Positions 1 to 7,110 of a stretch of DNA of 64,000 nt are shown piece after piece (the stretch's first letter is position 1; each line of letters begins with the position of its first letter). The notes below the pieces were generated by a model, which saw only the letters and a program-made list of their open reading frames with translations, was not told the DNA's origin and did not search any database. Source of the stretch: Streptomyces sp. 3214.6. GTDB lineage: Bacteria > Actinomycetota > Actinomycetes > Streptomycetales > Streptomycetaceae. A program made the translations under genes and the position numbers. The DNA lies in contig NZ_LT670819.1 of NCBI RefSeq assembly GCF_900129855.1, positions 5,518,001 through 5,582,000 on the forward strand, in the 5' to 3' direction.

Positions 1-830
1 TTCGACCTGGAGACGTTCCTCGCGGCCATCCAGACCCACCGCATCACCGCCCTCTACGTGGCCCCGCCGATCGTCCTCGCCCTCGCCAAACACCCGGCCG
101 TCGCCCAGTACGACCTGTCGTCGCTGCGATACGTCATCTGCTCCGCCGCACCCCTGGACGCCGAACTCGCCGCGGCCTGCGCCGAACGCCTCGACCTGCC
201 GCCCCTCGGCCAGGCCTACGGCATGACGGAACTGTCCCCCGGCACCCACGTCGTCCCGCTCGACGCCATGCGCGAAGCCCCCGCCGGCACCGTCGGCAAC
301 TCATCGCCGGCACCGAGATGCGCATCGTCTCCCTCGACGACCCCGGCAAGGACCTCGGCGTCGGCGAACCCGGCGAGATCCTCATCCGGGGACCCCAGAT
401 CATGAAGGGCTACCTGGGCCGCCCCGACGCCACCGCCGCCATGATCGACGCCGACGGCTGGCTGCACACCGGCGACGTCGGGCACATCGACGCCGACGGC
501 TGGCTGTTCGTTGTCGACCGCGTCAAGGAACTCATCAAGTACAAGGGCTTTCAGGTCGCCCCCGCCGAACTCGAAGCGCTCCTGCTCACCCACCCCGGCA
601 TAGCGGACGCCGCCGTCATCGGCGTCTACAACGACGACGGCAACGAAGTCCCGCACGCCTACGTGGTCCGCCAGCCGACCTCCCCCGACCTCTCCGAAGG
701 AGAGATCGCCATGTACGTCGCCGAACGCGTCGCCCCCTACAAGCGCGTCCGCGAGGTCACCTTCATCGACACCGTGCCGCGCGCCGTCTCCGGGAAGATA
801 CTCCGCCGGCAACTGAGGGAACGCGCATGA
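1..830 (+). pseudogene. 4-coumarate-CoA ligase-like acyl-CoA synthetase, 5' end outside window, one frameshift
   Basis: This is the C-terminal half of an AMP-forming acyl/aryl-CoA ligase, which activates a carboxylic acid to its CoA thioester using ATP. The reading frame is open from base 1 (FDLETFLAAIQTHRITALYV...) and carries the ligase core motif QAYGMTELSPG. The second part has HTGDVG, the hinge-type segment DRVKELIKYKGFQVAP and a C-terminal catalytic lysine motif (PRAVSGKILRR). Around base 300 the frame changes: GTVGN is followed by out-of-frame sequence, while LIAGTEMRIVS resumes one frame back. A single lost base (expected AAG CTC, seen AA CTC) explains it. Whether it is a real mutation or an assembly error cannot be told from here. 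The stop overlaps the start of the next gene (ATGA), so the pair is translationally coupled. Family assignment is firm; the exact substrate is not. Confidence 0.8.
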
Positions 831-1585
831 CGACACCCAGGACGGCGCCCCTCATCGGCCGCACCCGTGAACGGGGCATCGAGACCCTCAGCCTCGACTC
901 GCCCGCCACCCGCAACGCCCTCTCCCACGCCCTCGTCACCGAACTGACCGACGCGCTCACCAACTGCCACAAGGACGACGACATACGCGCCGTCGTCCTC
1001 ACCCACACCGGCAACACCTTCAGCGCAGGCGCCGACCTCAAGGACCCGCCGCGCCCCAAGGCGGTACCCGGACTGCTCCAGCAGATCCTCGAGCTGCGCA
1101 AGCCCGTGGTGGCCCGGGTCGCCGGGCACGTCAGGGCGGGCGGCCTGGGACTGCTCGGCGCCTGCGACATCGCGATCGCCTCCGAGACGTCGACGTTCGC
1201 GTTCACCGAAGTACGCATCGGAGTCGCGCCCGCCGTCATCTCGCTGCCCCTGCTGCCCCGCGTCGACCCACGCGCCCTCACCCGCTACTGCCTCACCGGA
1301 GAGACCTTCGGCGCCGCCGAAGCGGCCCGCATCGGCCTCGTCACCCAGTCCGCCGGCGACACCGACCTCGACGAGGCCCTCGCACCCGTCCTCGACGGCC
1401 TGCGGCGGGCCTCACCCAAAGCCCTGGCCAGGACGAAGAAGCTGCTCACGGCTAAGGTGCTGGAGGCGTTCGTCGAGGACGTGGGCTCGATGACCTGGCT
1501 CTCGGCCTCGTTGTTCGCCGGCCGCGACGCCCGCGAGGGAATGGCGGCCTTCCTCGAACGACGGGATCCCCCATGGGTGCTGTGA
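827..1585 (+). CDS. Enoyl-CoA hydratase/isomerase family protein (crotonase fold)
   Basis: The 252-residue protein has a crotonase fold and would hydrate or isomerise an acyl-CoA in the cytoplasm. Visible motifs are the substrate-pocket segment NTFSAGADLKDPP (an oxyanion-hole GAD) near residues 64-76, and RAGGLGLLGACDIAIAS near residues 102-118. The usual first catalytic glutamate position in that second segment is not Glu. This is seen in several crotonase subfamilies with other chemistries, so simple 2-enoyl-CoA hydration should not be assumed. The start ATG overlaps the stop of the upstream CoA ligase by four bases, and the 3' end overlaps the TetR gene. The arrangement ligase-hydratase-regulator suggests one acyl-CoA catabolic operon. 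Confidence 0.88.
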   Translation: MTTPRTAPLIGRTRERGIETLSLDSPATRNALSHALVTELTDALTNCHKDDDIRAVVLTHTGNTFSAGADLKDPPRPKAVPGLLQQILELRKPVVARVAGHVRAGGLGLLGACDIAIASETSTFAFTEVRIGVAPAVISLPLLPRVDPRALTRYCLTGETFGAAEAARIGLVTQSAGDTDLDEALAPVLDGLRRASPKALARTKKLLTAKVLEAFVEDVGSMTWLSASLFAGRDAREGMAAFLERRDPPWVL

Positions 1586-2220
1586 CCACAGCCGCACATC
1601 TGCCCGGCGACCGCGGCCCCGGCGACCGCGGCCCGGCCGACCGGGCCCCCAAGCAGGACCGCAGCCGCGCCACCCGGCAGCGGCTCCTGGAAGCCGCCGT
1701 CGCCTGTCTCGCCGAACACGGCTGGGCAGGCTCCACGGTCTTGGTCGTCGCCGAACGCGCAGGCGTCTCCCGGGGCGCCGCCCAGCACCACTTCCCCACC
1801 CGCGAAGACCTGTTCACCGCGGCCGTCGAGTACGTCGCCGAGGAACGCTCCTGCGCGTTGCGCGCACTGTTCCCCCAGGGCGCCACCGGCGATCGCCGCG
1901 CGGTCGTCACCGCCCTCGTCGACCTCTACACCGGCCCCCTCTTCCGCGCCGCCCTGCACCTGTGGGTGGCCGCCTCCAACGAGGAACCACTACGCCCGCG
2001 CGTGACCGAACTGGAGGCCCGCGTAGGCCGCGAAACCCACCGCATAGCCGTGGAACTGCTCGGCGCCGACGAGACCGCGCCCGGCGTCCGCGAGACCGTC
2101 CAGGGCCTGCTGGACATGGCCCGCGGCCTCGGCCTCGCCAACCTCCTCACCGACGACGCGGCGCGCCGCGACCGGGTGGTGGCGCAGTGGGCGGGGCTGC
2201 TGGAGCAGACGCTGGGCTGA
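1573..2220 (+). CDS. TetR/AcrR family transcriptional regulator
   Basis: The 215-residue protein has an N-terminal TetR helix-turn-helix at about residues 32-78 (RATRQRLLEAAVACLAEHGW, then VAERAGVSRGAAQHHFPTR), followed by a helical ligand-binding domain. The first ~25 residues are a Gly/Asp/Arg-rich tail; a GTG three codons downstream of the ATG is an alternative start. It overlaps the end of the enoyl-CoA hydratase gene, so it is probably co-transcribed with the ligase and hydratase and controls them in response to an acyl-CoA. It is the only TetR protein in the window. It is therefore a candidate, not shown, for the factor reading the CTGAC-N5-GTCAG palindromes at 41-63 kb. Confidence 0.9.
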   Translation: MGAVTTAAHLPGDRGPGDRGPADRAPKQDRSRATRQRLLEAAVACLAEHGWAGSTVLVVAERAGVSRGAAQHHFPTREDLFTAAVEYVAEERSCALRALFPQGATGDRRAVVTALVDLYTGPLFRAALHLWVAASNEEPLRPRVTELEARVGRETHRIAVELLGADETAPGVRETVQGLLDMARGLGLANLLTDDAARRDRVVAQWAGLLEQTLG

Positions 2221-2274
2221 TCGCCCACGTCGGCCGGCGGGCCCGTTGTCAGTGGCACGGCTTACGGTTCGGGC

Positions 2275-2841
2275 ATGGGGGACACCTACCAGACGATCGT
2301 CGACCGTTACGCGGGTCCACAGGACGCACCGAGCCTCGCCCGGCCCGTGGTGGAGTGGCTCGTGGCCGAGGGCATCGTGCTCGCCGAGGCGGAGCCCGGC
2401 TGGGCCCTGGGGGACGACCCGGCCCACCCACCCGGCCCCAACTGGCACAAGGCGGTCACCCACGCCCGCTGGGGCGCTCCGGAGGGCGTCGCCGTCCACA
2501 CCGAACGGCACGTCTTCTACAGCAACTTCAACACCAACCAGGGGGCGACGGCGATCTGCCCGCGCTGCGGGACGGCCGCCGATCCCGACGACCCGGTCTG
2601 GTCGTCGCACATGTCCACCGTGATGGACGTCTGGTACGAAACGGGCACGGCCGACGCCGAGTGTGCCTTCTGCGCCGCGTCCGCCCCACTGCCCGAGTGG
2701 GACTGGACCGACGACCACCTGGCCTTCGTCCACCTCGGCTTCCAGTTCTGGAACTGGCCCACGCTCAGCGAGGACTTCCGCGCCCGAATGGGCGAGTTGC
2801 TGGGCGGGCGCCGTACGGCGTTCCTGCCGGGCAAGGTCTGA
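2275..2841 (+). CDS. Conserved hypothetical protein with a CxxC...CxxC zinc-ribbon-like motif
   Basis: The 188-residue protein is soluble, acidic and rich in tryptophan. Two cysteine pairs, CPRC near residue 97 and CAFC near residue 130, are spaced like a zinc ribbon and probably hold one metal ion. No signal peptide or membrane segment is visible. I do not recognise a catalytic motif. It stands alone between the TetR gene and the convergent pdxH, with 54 bp upstream. The short gap to pdxH contains three copies of cgcctcagg. Confidence 0.75.
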   Translation: MGDTYQTIVDRYAGPQDAPSLARPVVEWLVAEGIVLAEAEPGWALGDDPAHPPGPNWHKAVTHARWGAPEGVAVHTERHVFYSNFNTNQGATAICPRCGTAADPDDPVWSSHMSTVMDVWYETGTADAECAFCAASAPLPEWDWTDDHLAFVHLGFQFWNWPTLSEDFRARMGELLGGRRTAFLPGKV

Positions 2842-2881
2842 CGCCCCGAGGGGCCACCGCCTCAGGGCGCCTCAGGCCGCC

Positions 2882-3562
2882 TCAGGGACTGAGCCGCTCC
2901 ACCCGCCAGGTCCCGTCCGCCTCCGCCACATACCGCAACCGGTCGTGCAGCCGGTTCAGTCGGCCCTGCCAGAACTCCACCGACTCCGGCGCCACCCGGA
3001 AACCACCCCAGTGCGGTGGCACCGGCACCTGCTCGCCCTCCGGGTAGCGGGCCGCCAGCTCGGCGTACGAGGCGTCGAGGTCGGCCCGGGTGGCGATCAC
3101 CGACGACTGGGCGCTGGCCCACGCCCCGAGCTGCGAGCCGTGCGGCCGGGTCCGGAAGTACGCGGCGGTCTCGTCCCGCCCGGTACGCCGCGCCACGCCC
3201 CGCACGATGACCTGCCGGGCCATCGGATGCCACGGAAAGAGCAGCGAGACGTACGGATTCTCGGCGAGATCGAGGGCCTTGCGGGAGTCGTAGTTGGTGT
3301 AGAAGACGAAACCCTGCTCGTCGAACTGCTTCAACAGCACCGTACGGGAGCTGGGCCGCCCCTCGGCGTCTGCGGTGGAGACGACCATGGCGTTCGGCTC
3401 GAAGAGCTGGGCCTCGACGGCCGCGTCCTTGAACCAGCGGGCGAACTGCTCCACCGGCGTGGCGGCCAGCTCGGCCTCGGTGAACCCCTCGGCCCGGTAC
3501 TGCTTGCGCATCGCGGCGGGGTCGGGAACGGGGCCGGGAGAGACGGCGTCTGCGTCGGTCAC
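2882..3562 (-). CDS. pdxH: Pyridoxamine 5'-phosphate oxidase
   Basis: This FMN enzyme oxidises pyridoxine or pyridoxamine 5'-phosphate to pyridoxal 5'-phosphate, the last step of B6 salvage and DXP-dependent synthesis. The protein shows the FMN-binding segment FVFYTNYDSRKA, the dimer/phosphate segment RQVIVRGVARR, and the diagnostic C-terminal signature with ESVEFWQGRLNRLHDR. The frame is open further upstream, but GTG at 3562 gives 226 residues, the usual family length, and the preceding codons look non-coding. It is divergent from the citrate synthase gene. The shared 232-bp spacer carries repeats that could regulate both. Confidence 0.93.
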   Translation of the reverse strand: MTDADAVSPGPVPDPAAMRKQYRAEGFTEAELAATPVEQFARWFKDAAVEAQLFEPNAMVVSTADAEGRPSSRTVLLKQFDEQGFVFYTNYDSRKALDLAENPYVSLLFPWHPMARQVIVRGVARRTGRDETAAYFRTRPHGSQLGAWASAQSSVIATRADLDASYAELAARYPEGEQVPVPPHWGGFRVAPESVEFWQGRLNRLHDRLRYVAEADGTWRVERLSP

Positions 3563-3607
3563 AAGGTCATCCTGCCGTATGCCCCACCACCGCACCCCAC
3601 ACCATCG

Positions 3608-3655
3608 AAGGTGGCACTGAGTGCCGCAACCACTCCCCAAAGGTGGCACTCAGGG
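3608..3655. promoter_or_regulatory. Repeated AAGGTGGCACT elements between pdxH and citrate synthase gene
   Basis: The 11-mer aaggtggcact occurs at 3608-3618 and again at 3640-3650, exactly 32 bp (three helical turns) apart. The first copy is part of a perfect palindrome, GGCACT-G-AGTGCC (3613-3625). Regularly phased repeats in a divergent intergenic region are typical of operators. The factor is unknown, and the motif is not the CIRCE element, whose spacer and arms differ. Confidence 0.45.
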
Positions 3656-3668
3656 ATATGGTGCAGAT

Positions 3669-3718
3669 GCCATCCCAGTGGGGTGACCGTCCGCCCCACG
3701 GGGCATCACTGGGGTGGC
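3669..3718 (+). other. Inverted repeat in citrate synthase leader
   Basis: GCCATCCCAGTG (3669-3680) and CACTGGGGTGGC (3707-3718) pair at 11 of 12 positions, with further G/C pairing inside the loop. It lies about 76 bp before the citrate synthase start, so it could form a hairpin in the 5' leader or be a large dyad operator. Confidence 0.4.
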
Positions 3719-3794
3719 CGCCCACGACCGCGAGTCCCCCAGGACCGCGGATCCACCGGAGCCGTCCGTCGCACACATCACGAGGAGCCGCCTG

Positions 3795-4895
3795 ATGTCC
3801 GACTTCGTACCCGGGCTCGAAGGAGTCGTCGCGTTCGAGACGGAGATCGCCGAACCGGACAAGGAGGGCGGCGCCCTGCGATACCGGGGCGTCGACATCG
3901 AGGACCTGGTCGGCCATGTCTCCTTCGGCAACGTCTGGGGGCTGCTCGTCGACGGGGCCTTCAACCCCGGACTGCCGCCCGCCGAACCCTTCCCGATCCC
4001 CGTCCACTCCGGCGACATCCGCGTCGACGTCCAGTCCGCGCTCGCCATGCTCGCACCCGTCTGGGGCCTCAAACCTCTCCTCGACATCGACGCCGAGCAC
4101 GCCCGCGAGGACCTCGCCCGCGCCGCCGTCATGGCCCTCTCCTACGTCGCCCAGTCCGCCCGTGGCCAAGGCCGCCCCATGGTCCCGCAGCGGGAGATCG
4201 ACAAAGCCCAGTCCGTCGTCGAACGCTTCATGATCCGCTGGCGCGGCGAACCGGACCCCAAGCATGTGGCGGCCGTCGACGCCTACTGGACCTCGGCCGC
4301 CGAACACGGCATGAACGCCTCCACCTTCACCGCACGCGTCATCGCCTCCACCGGCGCCGACGTCGCCGCGGCCCTCTCCGGCGCCGTGGGAGCCATGTCG
4401 GGCCCGCTGCACGGCGGCGCCCCCTCCCGCGTCCTCGGCATGATCGAGGAGATCGAACGCACCGGCGACGCGGAGGCCTACGTCAAACAGGCCCTCGACA
4501 AGGGCGAGCGCCTCATGGGCTTCGGCCACCGCGTCTACCGCGCCGAGGACCCACGCGCGCGCGTACTGCGCCGCACCGCCCGCGAACTGGGCGCACCCCG
4601 CTTCGAGATCGCCGAAGCCCTCGAGAAGGCCGCCCTCGCCGAACTCCACGCCCGCCGCCCGGACCGCGTCCTGGCGACGAACGTCGAGTTCTGGGCGGCC
4701 ATCGTCCTGGACTTCGCCGAAGTCCCGGCACACATGTTCACCTCGATGTTCACCTGTGCCCGCACCGCCGGCTGGTCCGCGCACATCCTGGAACAGAAGC
4801 GCACCGGCCGCCTGGTCCGCCCGTCGGCCCGCTACATCGGCCCGGGCACCCGCAACCCCCAGGAGATCGAGGGCTACGACGACATCGCGAGCTGA
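3795..4895 (+). CDS. Citrate synthase, type II-like short form (citrate synthase 2)
   Basis: The 366-residue protein condenses oxaloacetate and acetyl-CoA to citrate at the entry to the TCA cycle. Conserved histidine motifs are present: GPLHGGAPSR near residue 200 and MGFGHRVYRAEDPRAR near residue 240, together with the C-terminal MFTCARTAGWSAH region. The frame is open 27 codons further upstream. ATG 3795 is preferred because the protein then starts at SDFVPGLEGVVAFET, the usual N-terminus of this family. The gene is monocistronic and divergent from pdxH. It is probably a second citrate synthase beside the main one, based on my recollection of S. coelicolor gene content. Confidence 0.92.
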   Translation: MSDFVPGLEGVVAFETEIAEPDKEGGALRYRGVDIEDLVGHVSFGNVWGLLVDGAFNPGLPPAEPFPIPVHSGDIRVDVQSALAMLAPVWGLKPLLDIDAEHAREDLARAAVMALSYVAQSARGQGRPMVPQREIDKAQSVVERFMIRWRGEPDPKHVAAVDAYWTSAAEHGMNASTFTARVIASTGADVAAALSGAVGAMSGPLHGGAPSRVLGMIEEIERTGDAEAYVKQALDKGERLMGFGHRVYRAEDPRARVLRRTARELGAPRFEIAEALEKAALAELHARRPDRVLATNVEFWAAIVLDFAEVPAHMFTSMFTCARTAGWSAHILEQKRTGRLVRPSARYIGPGTRNPQEIEGYDDIAS

Positions 4896-4920
4896 GCCGC
4901 ACCACGGGCCGTGCAGGTGA

Positions 4921-5958
4921 TCACGCGGGGCTGAGCAGCTCCGCGTGATGCCGCTCGGCCACCAGCGGGTGCGCCCGCAACTTGCCCTTCAGCTCGTTGA
5001 AGCCGTACTCCGCGAACAGCGGGTTGGCCGGATCGTCGGTCACGCCGGGCGCGGCGGCGGCGTGCGGGAAGGGCAGCGGCTCGACCCGGGCGTCCAGACG
5101 CGGGTTGTAGAAGAACGGCACCGAGAACCGCTCCACCGCGCTCGGCGGCGACACGACCCGATGGTTGGTGGCGAGCAGATACCCGTTGGTCGCCACCTCC
5201 AGCAGTTCCCCGAGATTCACCACGAAGGCCCCCTCCAGCGGCGGCACATCATGGAACAGCCCGTCCTCCCGCTGTACCTGGAGCCCGCCCACCCGGTCCT
5301 GAAGCAGCAGCGTCAGGAAGCCGTAGTCCTTGTGAGCCCCCACCCCCTGACCGCCCCCGTCCCCCGCACTACCCGGATACCGCACGAGCTTCAGATGCGG
5401 ATGCGCCCGCTCCCCGAACACCGCGTCGTAGAAGTCGACCGGCGCCCCGATCGCGGCGAGCAGCTCGTGCAGCAGTCGCTCCGCGACACCGCTGAGCCGC
5501 TCGACCCAGGCGAGCGCGGCACTCCGCAGCTCGGGCAACCCGGCGGGCCACTGATTGGGCCCCTGGAGCCACCAGTACGCGGGCTCACCCGGCCCCGGTA
5601 TCCGCGCGGGCCGCTCCGCCCCGATGTCGAGCTGATCCCGCCAGTCCTGCCGACCGCCGGTCCGCTCGTCACCGGTCCGCGTGTACCCACGGAAGTGCGG
5701 CGAGTTCACATTGTCGATCGCGAGCCGCTGCTCCTCGGGCAACGCGAAGAACCGCCGCATGGCGGAGAGCAGCTCCTCCGTCTCCTCGGCGCTCACCCCA
5801 TGCCCGACCAGCTGGAAGAACCCCACGTCGTGCGCGGCACTGTGCAACTGCGCATGCAGCAGCGCCCGCGCCTGGGGCCCGCGGTCGGCGGCGGAGAGAT
5901 CGATGATCGGCAGTTGCTGATACGGCGGGTTCGTCGCGAGGGGTGTCACGTTCGTCAT
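4921..5958 (-). CDS. Isopenicillin N synthase-family 2-oxoglutarate/Fe(II)-dependent oxygenase
   Basis: The 345-residue non-haem iron oxygenase has an N-terminal DIOX_N domain (residues 15-120) and a C-terminal double-stranded beta-helix. The iron ligands are visible as H209-x-D211 (GAHKDYG) and H266 (ATNHRV), and the R277-x-S279 pair binds the 2-oxoglutarate carboxylate. The family oxidises small molecules such as antibiotic precursors, hormones or sulfonates; the substrate is not predictable here. A short ORF with the signature of actinobacterial cysteine leader peptides lies 125 bp upstream on the same strand. This suggests control by sulfur amino-acid supply. The gene is convergent with the citrate synthase gene. 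Confidence 0.9.
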   Translation of the reverse strand: MTNVTPLATNPPYQQLPIIDLSAADRGPQARALLHAQLHSAAHDVGFFQLVGHGVSAEETEELLSAMRRFFALPEEQRLAIDNVNSPHFRGYTRTGDERTGGRQDWRDQLDIGAERPARIPGPGEPAYWWLQGPNQWPAGLPELRSAALAWVERLSGVAERLLHELLAAIGAPVDFYDAVFGERAHPHLKLVRYPGSAGDGGGQGVGAHKDYGFLTLLLQDRVGGLQVQREDGLFHDVPPLEGAFVVNLGELLEVATNGYLLATNHRVVSPPSAVERFSVPFFYNPRLDARVEPLPFPHAAAAPGVTDDPANPLFAEYGFNELKGKLRAHPLVAERHHAELLSPA

Positions 5959-6047
5959 GATGCGTCCGTGGGTGTGCGGGGCCTGTGGCCGCCGTGGGTG
6001 GGGCGGCGCACGGGTGCCGGGCGGTCGGAGAAAGGAAAGTGCGAAAA

Positions 6048-6067
6048 CGCGGCGGCGGTGAACCGCG
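6048..6067 (-). terminator. Attenuator-like hairpin between leader peptide and oxygenase
   Basis: On the minus strand CGCGG (6067-6063) can pair with CCGCG (6052-6048), and the stem is followed directly by TTTT (6047-6044). The stem is short but all G/C. It lies between the leader ORF stop and the oxygenase start, where an attenuator would sit. Thermodynamic folding is needed to judge it. Confidence 0.3.
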
Positions 6068-6083
6068 AAGGGGCTGGACGGGC

Positions 6084-6158
6084 TCAGATGGAGCGTCGAC
6101 AGCCCATGCTCGTGACGCGGACGTAGTCCACATGGCGGCGTCGAACGAGCGAAAGCAT
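6084..6158 (-). CDS. Putative cysteine-type leader peptide (24 aa)
   Basis: The short ORF encodes a 24-residue peptide containing RRRHVDYVRVTSMGCRR. This matches the pattern R-x-H-V-D-x-x-R-V-x-S-x-x-C-R that I know from Streptomyces 'putative leader peptides' placed before sulfur-metabolism genes, where ribosome stalling at the Cys codon senses cysteine. It lies 125 bp upstream of the 2-oxoglutarate oxygenase on the same strand. A perfect TTGACA is at 6181-6176 on the minus strand. Its spacing would put the -10 box on the annotated ATG, so transcription may start elsewhere or translation may start later. Assignment rests on the peptide motif and position. Confidence 0.6.
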   Translation of the reverse strand: MLSLVRRRHVDYVRVTSMGCRRSI

Positions 6159-6252
6159 GCGCCCAGAGTACTGCCTGTCAAAAAATTCGCACGTGTCCCG
6201 CCTCACGCCCCGCAAACCTTGCGGACGCGGGCCCGGGCCCGGGAAAGCAGAC

Positions 6253-6313
6253 GACCCGCGAGTCGGGTCCTCCCGGAGGAGGGCCGGCCGGACGTACCGG
6301 CGACTCGCGGGTC
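6253..6313. repeat. 13-bp perfect inverted repeat with nested hairpin
   Basis: GACCCGCGAGTCG (6253-6265) and CGACTCGCGGGTC (6301-6313) are exact reverse complements separated by 35 bp. The loop holds a second palindrome, TCCTCC-C-GGAGGA, and GGCCGGCC. It could fold as a multi-branched RNA or terminate transcription from either side. It lies in the 350-bp gap between the leader peptide and the GNAT gene. Confidence 0.5.
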
Positions 6314-6548
6314 GGGTGACTGCGTTGAATTGGCCGGTTGCGCGCGACTCACACGCGCTGGTCCGGCACCGCACTCAGTGGGCGACGGGCCATCAGCCCG
6401 CAGCCACCTCCGACGTCCGGTGTGCATACATGCTTCGGACCACCTCCCTTCATTCGGTACGCCACACCTTAAGAACCCGTCTTCGGTCGCTCAAGTGTTT
6501 TTTTCCGGGATGTTGACCCGGCGGACCGGGAGGCGATTCCCTGCTCGC

Positions 6549-7007
6549 GTGAGTGATCTTCGTCTGTGTGTCGAGGCCGTCGTCGGGGAAGCCGCGCTGG
6601 AGCAGTGGCGGCACGTCCACAACACGATCGTGCCGCCGGCTGCGATGTCCCTGGGCGAGGTGCGTGAGCGCGCGGGGCGGTACCGCCTGGAGAACGCCTA
6701 CGTCGGTGACGTCCTCGTCGGATGCTCGACCGTGCGGCCGCCCGAGGGCGAGGAGGCGGTGGCGACCGTCATCGCGCGCGTGCTGCCCGAGTACCGGGGC
6801 CGCGGGTACGGGGCTGCCCTGTACGAGCACGCGCTCGCCCACGCGCGCGTGCTGGGCGCCCGGGTGGTCGAGACGTGCGTGCTGGCCGTCAACGAGGGCG
6901 GGCTGCGGTTCGCGCGGGCGCGTGGGTTCGTCGAGGTCGAGCGGTATGTGCTCGACGGCGAGACGGCGGAATGGGTCGACCTGCGGCTCATGCCCCACCC
7001 TCACTAG
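6549..7007 (+). CDS. GNAT family N-acetyltransferase
   Basis: The 152-residue protein has a GCN5-related acetyltransferase domain. The acetyl-CoA motif A is clear: RVLPEYRGRGYGAALYEHAL (R/Q-x-x-G-x-G/A), preceded by the beta4 strand EAVATVIARVLP, and followed by a C-terminal ARARGFVEVER segment. It would move an acetyl group to an amine on an unknown acceptor. GTG 6549 gives a compact GNAT domain with GGGAGG about 15 bp upstream, which is rather far. ATG 6510 is an alternative, and the frame stays open to about 5985 without looking coding. It stands alone on the plus strand. Confidence 0.8.
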   Translation: MSDLRLCVEAVVGEAALEQWRHVHNTIVPPAAMSLGEVRERAGRYRLENAYVGDVLVGCSTVRPPEGEEAVATVIARVLPEYRGRGYGAALYEHALAHARVLGARVVETCVLAVNEGGLRFARARGFVEVERYVLDGETAEWVDLRLMPHPH

Positions 7008-7110
7008 AGCCCGGTGCGACGATTCCTCGGCAATCTTGCGGGAATCATATGTGGGCTGCGTCACGTTCGAGTTGAATGAGGGCAAGTGAGCGAACCTGCA
7101 GGGGGTCCAG

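Noticed and set aside
3608..3655. CIRCE-type HrcA operator near the citrate synthase gene
   Set aside because: The GGCACT/AGTGCC palindrome has a one-base spacer and different arms from TTAGCACTC-N9-GAGTGCTAA.
2663..4948. Very long plus-strand frame across pdxH and citrate synthase
   Set aside because: It crosses pdxH in antisense and citrate synthase in another frame, with Arg/Pro-rich composition typical of GC-rich shadow frames.
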